A DNA stretch of 64,000 nucleotides from Bog-532 sp963824545. Lineage in GTDB: Bacteria > Actinomycetota > Actinomycetes > Streptosporangiales > Streptosporangiaceae. Below the pieces are notes generated by a model that saw nothing but the letters and a program-made list of their open reading frames with translations, did not search any database and was not told the DNA's origin. Every line of letters begins with the position of its first letter. The stretch's first letter is position 1. Where the stretch lies: the NCBI GenBank assembly GCA_963824545.1, contig CAWGPP010000027.1, forward strand, positions 86,624 through 150,623, in the 5' to 3' direction. Of this stretch, positions 8,797 to 16,026 are shown one piece after another. The position numbers and the translations under genes were made by a program.

Positions 8797-9504
8797 TCAG
8801 GCGGGCGGCGCTGCGCCTTCGACGACCTCGGCGCAGATAGCGGCGAGCTTTCTGCGCTCCGCCCGCGCCTGCGCTCTGAGCTGCTCAAATGCGGTCCGGG
8901 CCGGAATGCCGTGCCGCCCCATCAACACCCCTTTGGCCTGCTCGATGATCCGGCGGGAGTCCAGCGCGCCCTGCAGCTGGACGGCGAGCTCGGACTGCTG
9001 CTGGCTCTGCATCATGCTGGCGATCAGCAGCGCCGCGAGGTCGGTAAAGGCGAGCAGCGCCAGCTCTCCCTCGGCGGACCAGGGCCGGCTCCGCTCCGAG
9101 ACCACGGCCACGACGCCCACGGCGTCCTGGTTGTAAGGGAGCGGGCTGGCCAGCACCGCCCGCACCTGCCGGGAGACAGCGGCATCGCTGAACTTCGGCC
9201 AGCGCCGATCGCGTTCCAGATCCTCGACGCCGATCAGTTCCTTGTCCTCGAACGCCGCGATGCACGGACCCTCGGAGTGCTGTATCTGCAGCTCTTCCAG
9301 GTGCTCCAGCCGGCTGTCTGAGGCGGCGACGCTGCGCAGATGCTGCTCAGCGTCGGTCAGCATCAGCCCCGCGCCGTCTACCTCGAACATCGTGTGGGTG
9401 GTACGCACGATCTCGTGCAGCGCGTCCTCCACCCGCATGTCCCCAAAGCGGAACTTCCCGAGCTCGCCCAGGGCCTCGCGCACCTCATGCAGGGAGACGG
9501 TCAT
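8797..9504 (-). CDS. GAF-ANTAR RNA-binding antiterminator/regulator
   Basis: 235 residues. A GAF sensor domain spans residues about 20-165 (HTMFEVDGAGLMLTDAEQHL, HSEGPCIAAFEDKELIGVED, VRAVLASPLPYNQDAVGVVA). A C-terminal ANTAR domain spans about 170-230 (RRIIEQAKGVLMGRHGIPAR, TAFEQLRAQARAERRKL). ANTAR proteins bind paired hairpins in nascent RNA to prevent termination; the GAF signal is unknown. The chosen ATG has AGGAGG six bases upstream. The same frame stays open a further 250-400 bases upstream through repetitive Pro/Ala and Ala-Leu-Ile-rich sequence, which I leave out. Confidence 0.87.
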   Translation of the reverse strand: MTVSLHEVREALGELGKFRFGDMRVEDALHEIVRTTHTMFEVDGAGLMLTDAEQHLRSVAASDSRLEHLEELQIQHSEGPCIAAFEDKELIGVEDLERDRRWPKFSDAAVSRQVRAVLASPLPYNQDAVGVVAVVSERSRPWSAEGELALLAFTDLAALLIASMMQSQQQSELAVQLQGALDSRRIIEQAKGVLMGRHGIPARTAFEQLRAQARAERRKLAAICAEVVEGAAPPA

Positions 9505-9584
9505 CCATCGCCTCCTCTTTCTTGTGGTGGTCCTTCTTGTGGCGGTCCTTGTGGTGGGTCTTTCTTCTTCTGATCGTTTTCTTA

Positions 9585-9662
9585 ACGGGCCCGCTGGGGC
9601 TGACCTGCTTGACGGGCCTGCTGGGGCTGGACTGGCTAACGGGTCTGCTGGGGCTGGGCTGG
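9585..9662. repeat. 27-bp tandem repeat, nearly three copies
   Basis: Units begin ACGGGCCCGCTGGGGCTG (9585), ACGGGCCTGCTGGGGCTG (9612) and ACGGGTCTGCTGGGGCTG (9639), each followed by a 9-base variable part; the last copy is incomplete. The period is a multiple of three. Confidence 0.75.
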
Positions 9663-9780
9663 CAGCCCGCATGGGCAGTCCCAGTTCGGCTGAGCGCGCT
9701 GGTGGCTGGATCGGCGCCGCAGGTGGCGGCTGGGCAGGAACGACTCTAACCATCATTGTTGCCGCTGCCGACTCTGCCGC

Positions 9781-9885
9781 CCAGATCAGGACCGCCCAGA
9801 TCAGGGCCGCTTCGATCAGGACCGCCCCGATCAGGGCCGCCCCGATCAGGGCCGCCCCGATTAGGGCCGCCCGGTCGGGTCCCCG
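9781..9885. repeat. 15-bp tandem repeat, seven copies
   Basis: Seven exact 15-base units of the form CCCGATCAGGGCCGC, with the first two starting CCA, the third TTC, A for G at position 11 in units 1 and 3, and T for C at position 7 in the last. Read on the minus strand in the GAF-ANTAR frame each unit gives AALIG or a close variant. Confidence 0.9.
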
Positions 9886-10236
9886 TCCGGGCCAGGTACG
9901 TCCGGCTCAGAAAGGAGGGTGACCAGTTCCTGACAGGCTAGGCAAACCGGCGACGGCGGACGGCACGCTCTCCTGGACCTGCCCGTAGTCCCGTACTCCC
10001 AGCTCGGGACCTACCGGCGTCCCGCTGCTTCCCGGCCTGGGAGCCCCCGGGTTGCCTGTTGCCCAGGAGCACCGGAAGACGCGGGTTCCGCGACGTGGCG
10101 GTTGAGAGCGGATTTCTTTTCCTTTTTTCCTCGCGTGGGCGGTGTGTGCCCCGGAATTGTCGGACCCTCTCGTTAGGATCGAACTAGAAATCGATTAACG
10201 GACCGTTCCCTGGCCCTGGGGAGGTGACCTGCCCCG

Positions 10237-12187
10237 ATGTGCACCACCGCTGAGCCCACCATGCCCGCCAGCACCGGGCAGGCGCTGGCCATGGTCCGCG
10301 CCGGGCTCGGCTACCTGGCCAGCTGTGACGCCGGGTCGCTGGGCACCGCCGCGCAGGCCGCGGCGCTGACCGGGCTGGAAGCCGCCGAAGCCCAGCACAC
10401 CGCCGCCCGGGCGGCGATCCTGGCCGCGTTCACCGCCCAGCACGGGTATGAGGCCGACGGCCAGTACGGCGCCGCCGCCTGGCTGCGCGCCATCACCCGG
10501 GTGACCAGGGGCGCGGCCGGGGCCGCGGCCGGGTGGGCGCGGCGGCTGGCCGCCCACCCCGTGATCGCCGCGGCGCTGGCCGCGGGGCAGCTGCCGGTCT
10601 CGCTGGCCCGGCTGATCTGCGACTGGACCGATCGGCTGCCCGAAGAGTTCCGGGAGGACGCGGACGGGATCCTGCTCGCGGCCGTTTTGGGCGGCGCGGA
10701 TCAGCATGACCTGGCGCGGCTGGCCCGGGAAATGCTCGAACGCGCCCGCACTTCCCCCGACACCGGCGAGGACGGGTTCGAGGAACGCGCGCTGTGGCTG
10801 GAGACCACGTTCGGCGGCGCCGGGCGGCTGCAGGGGGACCTGACCCCCGCCTGCGCCGCCGCCCTCACGGTGGTGCTGGAGGCTTTGGGGCAGAAGGCCG
10901 GGCCGGAAGATACCCGCACCGCGGCCCAGCGCCGCCACGACGCGATCGAGGAAGCGTGCCGGCGGCTGATATCGCGGGCAGCTGATCCCGGGCCGGGACG
11001 GGCAGCCGCCGCACCTGATCGTGCACGTGGACCTGACCGACCTGCGCGGCGGCTCGGTAGCCGAACGGTCCTGGACCCCGGCCCTGGCCGCGGCCGGCCC
11101 GGGATCGGTGTACCTGACCGGCGCCGCCGCTGAGGCCGCCGCGTGTGATGCGATGCTCACCCCGGTGGTGACCGGGCACATCGACTGGGCCGTGCTGGAC
11201 CAGCTCACCACCGTATGGCTGACCCTCCACACCCACGACCACACCCTCAGCGACAGCGACAGCCAGGCCACCGGCGACAGCCAGAACCCGGGCGACAGCA
11301 AGGCCACCGGGGATGGCCACGGCGATGCCGGCCGCCACCGCCACGGCCAAGACCCGGGCGACAGCCACCAGGGCGACGACGACGACCGCCACGACAGCCA
11401 CGCCCCCAGCGGCCACGGCCACGGCGACGGCCAAGACCCCGGTAACCGCCGCCACGGCCAGACCTCAGACGGCGGCCACGCCCCCCGGCACAGCCACGCC
11501 CCCGGCCCCGGCTATGTCCCGCGGCCCGGCACCGGCCACCCCGCCGCCCCCGCCGGCACCCCCGCCGCCGGCCGGGACTGCGGGATCCCCGGCTGCCTGG
11601 AAGCCACCCGGCAACGGCTGCAGGCCACCATCGCGCGCTGGAGCCTGGACCTGGTCTCCGGCCCCGGCGGGCTCGCATCCTGCCTGCGCGGCACCCTGCT
11701 CGCCGCCCCCTTCAGCACCCCCAGCCAGCCACTGGACATCGGCCGCACCACCCGCACCATCCCGCCCCACCTGCGCACCGCCGTCACCCTCCGCGACCAG
11801 CACTGCCAATTCCCGCGCTGCACCCAGCCCGCATCGGTCTGCGAGGTGCACCACCTGATCCACTGGGCCCACGACGGCCCCACCAGCCTGCCCAACCTGA
11901 TCCTGCTCTGCAGATTCCACCACCAGATAGCGATCCACCGCTGGGGCTGGAACATCACCCGCCACCCCGACGGCACCACCACCGCCACCGCACCCGACGG
12001 CACGAACCCTGCACAGCCACAGCCCACCCCAGCAAGCCGCCTGACCAGCGGCGACACCCCGAGCCGCGACCCGGTTCGGCATGACGCCACGGGAAATCGG
12101 GCGGCTTTGCGCGCCTGGAAGCGTGAGCCCTGCACCACGGGGGCCGAGGGCCGCACGCTCGACGCCATCGTTTCCTGGACCTGCTGA
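10237..12187 (+). pseudogene. DUF222 / HNH endonuclease (13E12 repeat family), one frameshift
   Basis: Residues 1-245 give the DUF222 domain (CDAGSLGTAAQAAALTGLEA, WLRAITRVTRGAAGAAAGWA, LPVSLARLICDWTDRLPEEF). The frame is lost near 10,976 and resumes as PPHLIVHVDLTDLRGGSVAE through to the stop at 12187. The C-terminal part carries the HNH nuclease: CQFPRCTQPASVCEVHHLIH, then SLPNLILLCRFHHQIAIHRW. Between them (about 11230-11520) lies an unusual stretch rich in His, Asp, Gly and Ser. One base too many, or two too few, near the junction would explain the break. The family is widespread and multicopy in actinobacteria; the role is unclear, possibly a selfish or DNA-cleaving element. The ATG follows GGGGAGG. 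Confidence 0.85.
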
Positions 12188-12200
12188 GGACGGGCGGCTG

Positions 12201-12776
12201 TCAGCTGGTCTGCGGCTCCGGCCTTGGAACGCGGAGGCTGGGTAGGATCGCGCGCAGTTCATCCCAGGGGAAGGCGGCCGGCTGCTCGCTGCCCGGCTGC
12301 GGCAGCCGGGCGAGGTCGAGGAGGACGGTGACGCCCCACTCGCGCAAGGTGCTGACGCTGCGCAGGAAAACCGGGTGGACCGCGAGCGCCGCGTTCGGCC
12401 AGGGCACCGCAACCAGCGGTAGCCGGAGGCCGATAGCCTCGTTGAGCAGGCCGAGCGCCAGGGTGTCGCTGATGCCCTGCGCCCATTTGTTGATCGTGTT
12501 GAACGTCGCGGGCGCCACGATCAGGGCGTCCGGCGCCGGGAGGACATCGGGTTCTTCTGGGCGCTTGTACCGGGTGCGGACGGGATGCCCGGTCAGCCCG
12601 GCGAGGTTGCCGGCGTCCACGAACTTGCCGCCGTCCGGCGTCGTGATCACGCACACGTTCCAGCCCTGGAGCTGGGCGTCCCGGACGAACGCGGGGAGTT
12701 GCCCGGCCGGTGAGGCGCCGCACGCGAGGAGGTACAGGACGGGGCGCGTATCCGGTAGCACAGGCGCTCCTTCCAT
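12201..12776 (-). CDS. Flavoprotein (HFCD/Dfp family)
   Basis: 191 residues from the ATG at 12776 (MEGAPVLPDTRPVLYLLACG). A Rossmann-like flavoprotein of the homo-oligomeric FMN-containing Cys decarboxylase family: LLACGASPAGQLPAFV, WNVCVITTPDGGKFVD, PDALIVAPATFNTINKWAQG and LPLVAVPWPNAALAVHPVFL. The PAT-x-N-T-I-NKWA-x-G-I-x-D-x-L segment is the substrate-clamp region of this family. Actinobacterial paralogues are annotated only as 'flavoprotein', so the reaction is unknown. An upstream GTG at 12827 would add 17 residues; neither start has a strong ribosome-binding site. It ends 13 bases from the HNH gene, tail to tail. Confidence 0.82.
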   Translation of the reverse strand: MEGAPVLPDTRPVLYLLACGASPAGQLPAFVRDAQLQGWNVCVITTPDGGKFVDAGNLAGLTGHPVRTRYKRPEEPDVLPAPDALIVAPATFNTINKWAQGISDTLALGLLNEAIGLRLPLVAVPWPNAALAVHPVFLRSVSTLREWGVTVLLDLARLPQPGSEQPAAFPWDELRAILPSLRVPRPEPQTS

Positions 12777-12929
12777 TCTGGCTGGCCACGGGCCGCTCGG
12801 CTCGGCCACGGCGGCCGGCGTCCACACCGGCTGAGGAACAGCACACTATGCGGTGGTCACGGTCCGCTGCCGGGCCTTGACCTCGTTGACCACATTGTTA
12901 GCCGACGCCAGCAGCCCAGCCGAACCCGC

Positions 12930-13583
12930 ATGTACGGTGAAAGCGCCGTCCGAGGGAGCACATGTTTGCCAGTTGACAGGTCGTCAGGCTGGAGAGCCAA
13001 TCATCCTGATCGAGGACTCGGCGTGTCTCCGGACAAAGGCCCGGAGGACGTCAGAATCGCGCAATCCGGCCCGGAAACAGCGGCGCGTTACGCAGAGACT
13101 CGCAGTCGCGCCCAGTACTACGAAGACCTGCGCGCCGCCGATAACGATCCGCTCAGCAAGCAGAGTCAGCATGAACGGCCGCGCGAAGGGGTTACGCCGG
13201 AGGCAGGCTGGGCCAGTCCGGCGCTAGCGGACAATCCGAACCGGCCAGCGGCCGACTCCTTCTGCATCGTGGCCGAACGTGCTCGTCACATTCTCGACGG
13301 GGACGCGACAGGCGGCGGCCATCGGCATGGCACCGGTCGTCCGGGTAAGACGGAGTTCCCCGCGAACTGGACCGACCAGAAGATCAGCGAAAATGTGATC
13401 GATGTGGCCCGGTATCCCGACACCGCTCCCATCAGCCAAGCGTGGAATGGCCGCTGGCTCACGCGCGGCACCCGTGATGATGTCAGCATCGCCGTCATCG
13501 TCCAAGGCGATGGCAAAATCTGGAGCGCCTGGCCGCTGGAAGGCAGCCCAGGAGTCATACGGAACCCGAAGAAGGCGACATGA
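12930..13583 (+). CDS. EndoU-family polymorphic toxin (C-terminal domain), orphan
   Basis: The last about 110 residues are a bacterial EndoU endoribonuclease domain: RHILDGDATGGGHRHGTGRP with two catalytic-type His, then GKTEFPANWTDQKISENVID, AWNGRWLTRGTRDDVSIAVI and DGKIWSAWPLEGSPG. EndoU toxins cleave RNA after export by CDI, MafB or type VII-like systems. Here the N-terminal 110 residues (charged, YAETRSRAQYYEDLRAADND) match no delivery domain I know and there is no signal peptide. This is probably a 3' toxin cassette separated from its delivery part. The start is uncertain: ATG 12930 and a GTG near 13023 are both possible. The stop overlaps the immunity gene start (ATGA). Confidence 0.85.
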   Translation: MYGESAVRGSTCLPVDRSSGWRANHPDRGLGVSPDKGPEDVRIAQSGPETAARYAETRSRAQYYEDLRAADNDPLSKQSQHERPREGVTPEAGWASPALADNPNRPAADSFCIVAERARHILDGDATGGGHRHGTGRPGKTEFPANWTDQKISENVIDVARYPDTAPISQAWNGRWLTRGTRDDVSIAVIVQGDGKIWSAWPLEGSPGVIRNPKKAT

Positions 13584-13840
13584 TGAACGAAACGGATATC
13601 GTCGAGCGGGCTGAGGCGCTTCCCGGCCACTTCGCGGACCGGCTCCCGGCGCAGACCATGAACAGCCTCCGGCTGATGGAAGCCGGCGGCGAATACGGCG
13701 AGCTGACCATTGAACTTGCCGCGACGCTGGCCGCGAGGAACGTACCCGTGACCCCGGCCGAGCGTGACGAGCTGGCGGCCCTGCTGGATGCCATGGGCCT
13801 GCCCGCCGATCCTATTGCACGCCTCAACGTTCAGGCCTAA
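13580..13840 (+). CDS. MafI-like immunity protein for the EndoU toxin
   Basis: 86 residues starting at ATG 13580 (a second ATG follows), overlapping the toxin stop as ATGA, with GAAGGCGA ahead. A small acidic helical protein: ALPGHFADRLPAQTMNSLRL, EYGELTIELAATLAARNVPV, TPAERDELAALLDAMGLP. The pattern 'LP..F...L..L.l.eaGE.g.a...L...L....vpvt..e...l..l...mgl' is that of MafI-family immunity proteins, which are found directly after EndoU-type MafB toxins. Its position and size make it the cognate antitoxin. Its 3' end overlaps the convergent AlkD-like gene by 17 bases. Confidence 0.82.
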   Translation: MMNETDIVERAEALPGHFADRLPAQTMNSLRLMEAGGEYGELTIELAATLAARNVPVTPAERDELAALLDAMGLPADPIARLNVQA

Positions 13841-14666
13841 CACTCTGACTCCCCCCATCCACGGAGCGGTTATGGACGCCGATCCCATTTCCGCGCTCAG
13901 TGTCGGGGGGTAACCGGGATGCGCGGCGGGCGGCCTCGAGGGCGGTCTTGACGTCGGGCGGGAGGGGCTTGAGGGCTTCGCGGAGGGTGACGCCGGAAAC
14001 CTGGCGGATACGGGGAGCCAGCCAGTCGGCGACCAGGGCGGGGCGCTTCTTGGCGGTTTCACGGAGGACCCAGCCGATGGCCTTGCGGATGAAGAACTCT
14101 TTTTCGGTCAGCATCTGGTCGGCGTAGCGGGAGAAACGGCCGAAGTCCCCGGCCCCGCGGCGCAGCGGCCCGAGGAGCGCCAGCAGGGCCGAACGCCGGA
14201 TCCAGAAGTCCGCGTCGGCCGCCCAGCGGTCCAGGACCTCGGTCAGGGCGGGGTAACGCTCGACCAGGCCGCCCATCAGGTCGGCGGCGAGGCTGTCGAC
14301 GAGGGCCCAGGTGCGCGCCTCGCGCAGCATCCGCTCGATCAGCGGCACATCCCCCGGGCCGAGCAGGGCCGGATTGAGTTCGAGCAGGATCTCGGCGGCC
14401 ATCCGGCGTTCGAACACCGGGCGCTGCCACAGGGCGGCCGCGACGGCGACCAGTTCGTCATGCCCCAGCGCGTCCCGGGCCTGGCACCAGGACCGGATCG
14501 CGGCCCGGGTGACCGGCACAGGGACGCCGAAGAATTCCAGGTCACTCTTGAGGTACGCGCGCTCGCGGACGGCCCGTTCCGGCGAACCCGCGGCCCGCAG
14601 TTCCGCCGCGATCGCGTCCGCCGGGGTGTCTGGCCCGCTCGCGGGGGCCGCGGCTGGTTCGTTCAC
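13824..14666 (-). CDS. AlkD-like DNA alkylation repair protein (HEAT-repeat glycosylase)
   Basis: 280 residues of tandem HEAT-like helices. Family marks are YLKSDLEFFGVPVPVTRAAI near the N-terminus, VFERRMAAEILLE, REARTWALVDSLAADLMGGL (the Trp and Asp of the AlkD active cleft) and ADFWIRRSALLALLGPLRRG. EKEFFIRKAIGWVLRETAKK is the last repeat. Such proteins excise or bind N3/N7-alkylpurines in DNA. The C-terminal about 25 residues after SRLPPDTERG are unlike the family and run into the end of the immunity gene, suggesting a displaced stop. It stands alone in the cytoplasm. Confidence 0.88.
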   Translation of the reverse strand: MNEPAAAPASGPDTPADAIAAELRAAGSPERAVRERAYLKSDLEFFGVPVPVTRAAIRSWCQARDALGHDELVAVAAALWQRPVFERRMAAEILLELNPALLGPGDVPLIERMLREARTWALVDSLAADLMGGLVERYPALTEVLDRWAADADFWIRRSALLALLGPLRRGAGDFGRFSRYADQMLTEKEFFIRKAIGWVLRETAKKRPALVADWLAPRIRQVSGVTLREALKPLPPDVKTALEAARRASRLPPDTERGNGIGVHNRSVDGGSQSVRPER

Positions 14667-14675
14667 CCCGTTAGA

Positions 14676-14828
14676 TTAGGCCCCGGGTCGCGGGCGGGAC
14701 TTGATGTCGGCCTTGAGGAGCTTGCCGACCTTGGAGCGCGGCAGGTCGGGCCAAACCTCGACCTGCTTGGGCGCCTTGACGCTGCCCAGCCGGTCCCTGA
14801 CGCGGGCGCGCACGTCGCCGGCGGTCAC
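14676..14828 (-). pseudogene. 3' remnant of an acyl-CoA synthetase gene (AMP-binding C-terminal domain)
   Basis: The last 50 residues of a minus-strand frame read VTAGDVRARVRDRLGSVKAP, then KQVEVWPDLPRSKVGKLLKA. This is the conserved end of FadD-type acyl-CoA synthetases, including the SKVGK-L/V-L-K lysine motif that adenylates the substrate. Upstream the frame has no synthetase sequence: the adenylation domain is gone. It is a remnant, not a functional gene. Confidence 0.75.
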
Positions 14829-14955
14829 CCGCAGCGGGCGGGCACCGGGCCACCCCGGGAGCGCGCGGGCCGGCTTCGCGCAATTCCGCGATGCACGTTC
14901 ATTTTTCTTCGCATACGGGCTGCAAGTGCGGCACGACAGCCGGTAGCGTGGATCC

Positions 14956-16026
14956 ATGGCGAGCGGTGAAGCCCCGCAGCCGGGCGAAGGGCCGGCCGAG
15001 GCAGGCCATGGTGGCCCCGCGCGGCAGCGGGAGATCCTGGCCCAGTTCGAAGCGGCGATCGCCGGGATGCGCACCCGTGAGATCCAGGTTGGCCTCCAGC
15101 AGTTGCTGGGCGGCTCGGTGCCGCCGCCACGGACCGCCGACACGGCCACGACCCCGCCGGACACCCAGACGCCCGGGCATTCAGGGAACGGGAACGGGGC
15201 GGGCGCGGAGACAGGCCGCACGCCGCCGGACGCCGGGACGGGTCTGCCCGGCCCGCACACGACCAACGGGACGCGAGCGGGCCGCGAGGCGGGGTCAGGG
15301 CCGGTCACCGGGCTGATCGGCGCGATCAGGACGCCCAGCGCCCGGCGGCAGATGGAGCGGCTGATCGAGGACGCCGAGCTGGAGCGGCCCAGCCAGGTCG
15401 ACGCCGCGACCGCGGCGCGCATGGTCCGCCCCTACACCTGGCTGCTGAACTGGGTCGGGCCCGAGGGCATCCGGCTGACCGAGGCGGGCCATCTGCCGCC
15501 GGCCCAGGTGATGGAGGCCATATGCCAGCTGAACCTGGCCGCGGACGGCCACGGCCGGCGCGAGAACCAGGTCCGCGGGGTGCGGCAGCTGCGCGAGTCC
15601 GCCCAGGTCATGGGCCTGCTGCGGAAGCAGCGCAGGCAGCTGCTGCTGACCGCGCGGGCCGGCGAGCTGCGATCCGATCCGGCCGCGCTGTGGCGGCATC
15701 TGGCCGAGCGGATGCCGCTACGGTCCGCCGCCGCGGGCGAGGTGCAGCCCGGCCTGGTCCTGCTGATCTGTGTCGCCGCGCGGTCCACCGACACGCTGCA
15801 CGCGACGATCGCGCGCATGCTGAGCGCGATCGGCTGGATGAACAGCGACGGGAGCCCGCTGTCCGGCGAGGACGCCGCGCGGGTGACCTCGTGCACGGAG
15901 GCCGTGCTGCGCCGGCTCGGTGCGCTGGCAGAGGACCCGTGTCCCGGGTACGCCCCGTGGCCCACGCCGGAGGGGGTGGCGTTCGCGCGCGCCGCCCTGC
16001 GTACCTGGCCTCGGCCGGGAGGCTAG
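14956..16026 (+). CDS. Hypothetical protein
   Basis: 356 residues. The first 125 are low-complexity (Gly, Thr, Pro, Ala) apart from a helical QREILAQFEAAIAGMRTREI near residue 25. The rest is a conserved-looking helical domain: MVRPYTWLLNWVGPEGIRLT, EAGHLPPAQVMEAICQLNLA, RQLRESAQVMGLLRKQRRQL, GEVQPGLVLLICVAARS. The phrase 'LL-x-W-V-G-x-G-I-x-L-T-x-A-G-x-LPPA' resembles C-terminal regions that accompany plasmid pRiA4b ORF-3-like proteins in actinobacteria, which is my only hint. No catalytic motif is seen. The start is ATG 14956 with a weak ribosome-binding site. It ends overlapping the convergent GH2 gene by four bases. Confidence 0.7.
   Translation: MASGEAPQPGEGPAEAGHGGPARQREILAQFEAAIAGMRTREIQVGLQQLLGGSVPPPRTADTATTPPDTQTPGHSGNGNGAGAETGRTPPDAGTGLPGPHTTNGTRAGREAGSGPVTGLIGAIRTPSARRQMERLIEDAELERPSQVDAATAARMVRPYTWLLNWVGPEGIRLTEAGHLPPAQVMEAICQLNLAADGHGRRENQVRGVRQLRESAQVMGLLRKQRRQLLLTARAGELRSDPAALWRHLAERMPLRSAAAGEVQPGLVLLICVAARSTDTLHATIARMLSAIGWMNSDGSPLSGEDAARVTSCTEAVLRRLGALAEDPCPGYAPWPTPEGVAFARAALRTWPRPGG

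Larger units (their letters stand above)
9505..10236. other. Long repeat-rich intergenic region
   Basis: 732 bases upstream of both the GAF-ANTAR gene and the HNH gene. It holds short G/T-rich repeats at about 9522-9560, a 27-bp repeat and a 15-bp repeat (listed separately), and no convincing gene on either strand. The last 100 bases become A/T-richer and end with GGGGAGG before the HNH start, so they probably carry its promoter. Confidence 0.5.

Noticed and set aside
9781..9885. Tandem repeat as a CRISPR array
   Set aside because: The repeats are 15 bp, directly abutting, without spacers, and no cas gene is nearby.
12984..13172. Small minus-strand frame inside the EndoU gene as an antitoxin
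   Set aside because: It has no ribosome-binding site and is antisense to the toxin. The proper immunity gene follows the toxin.
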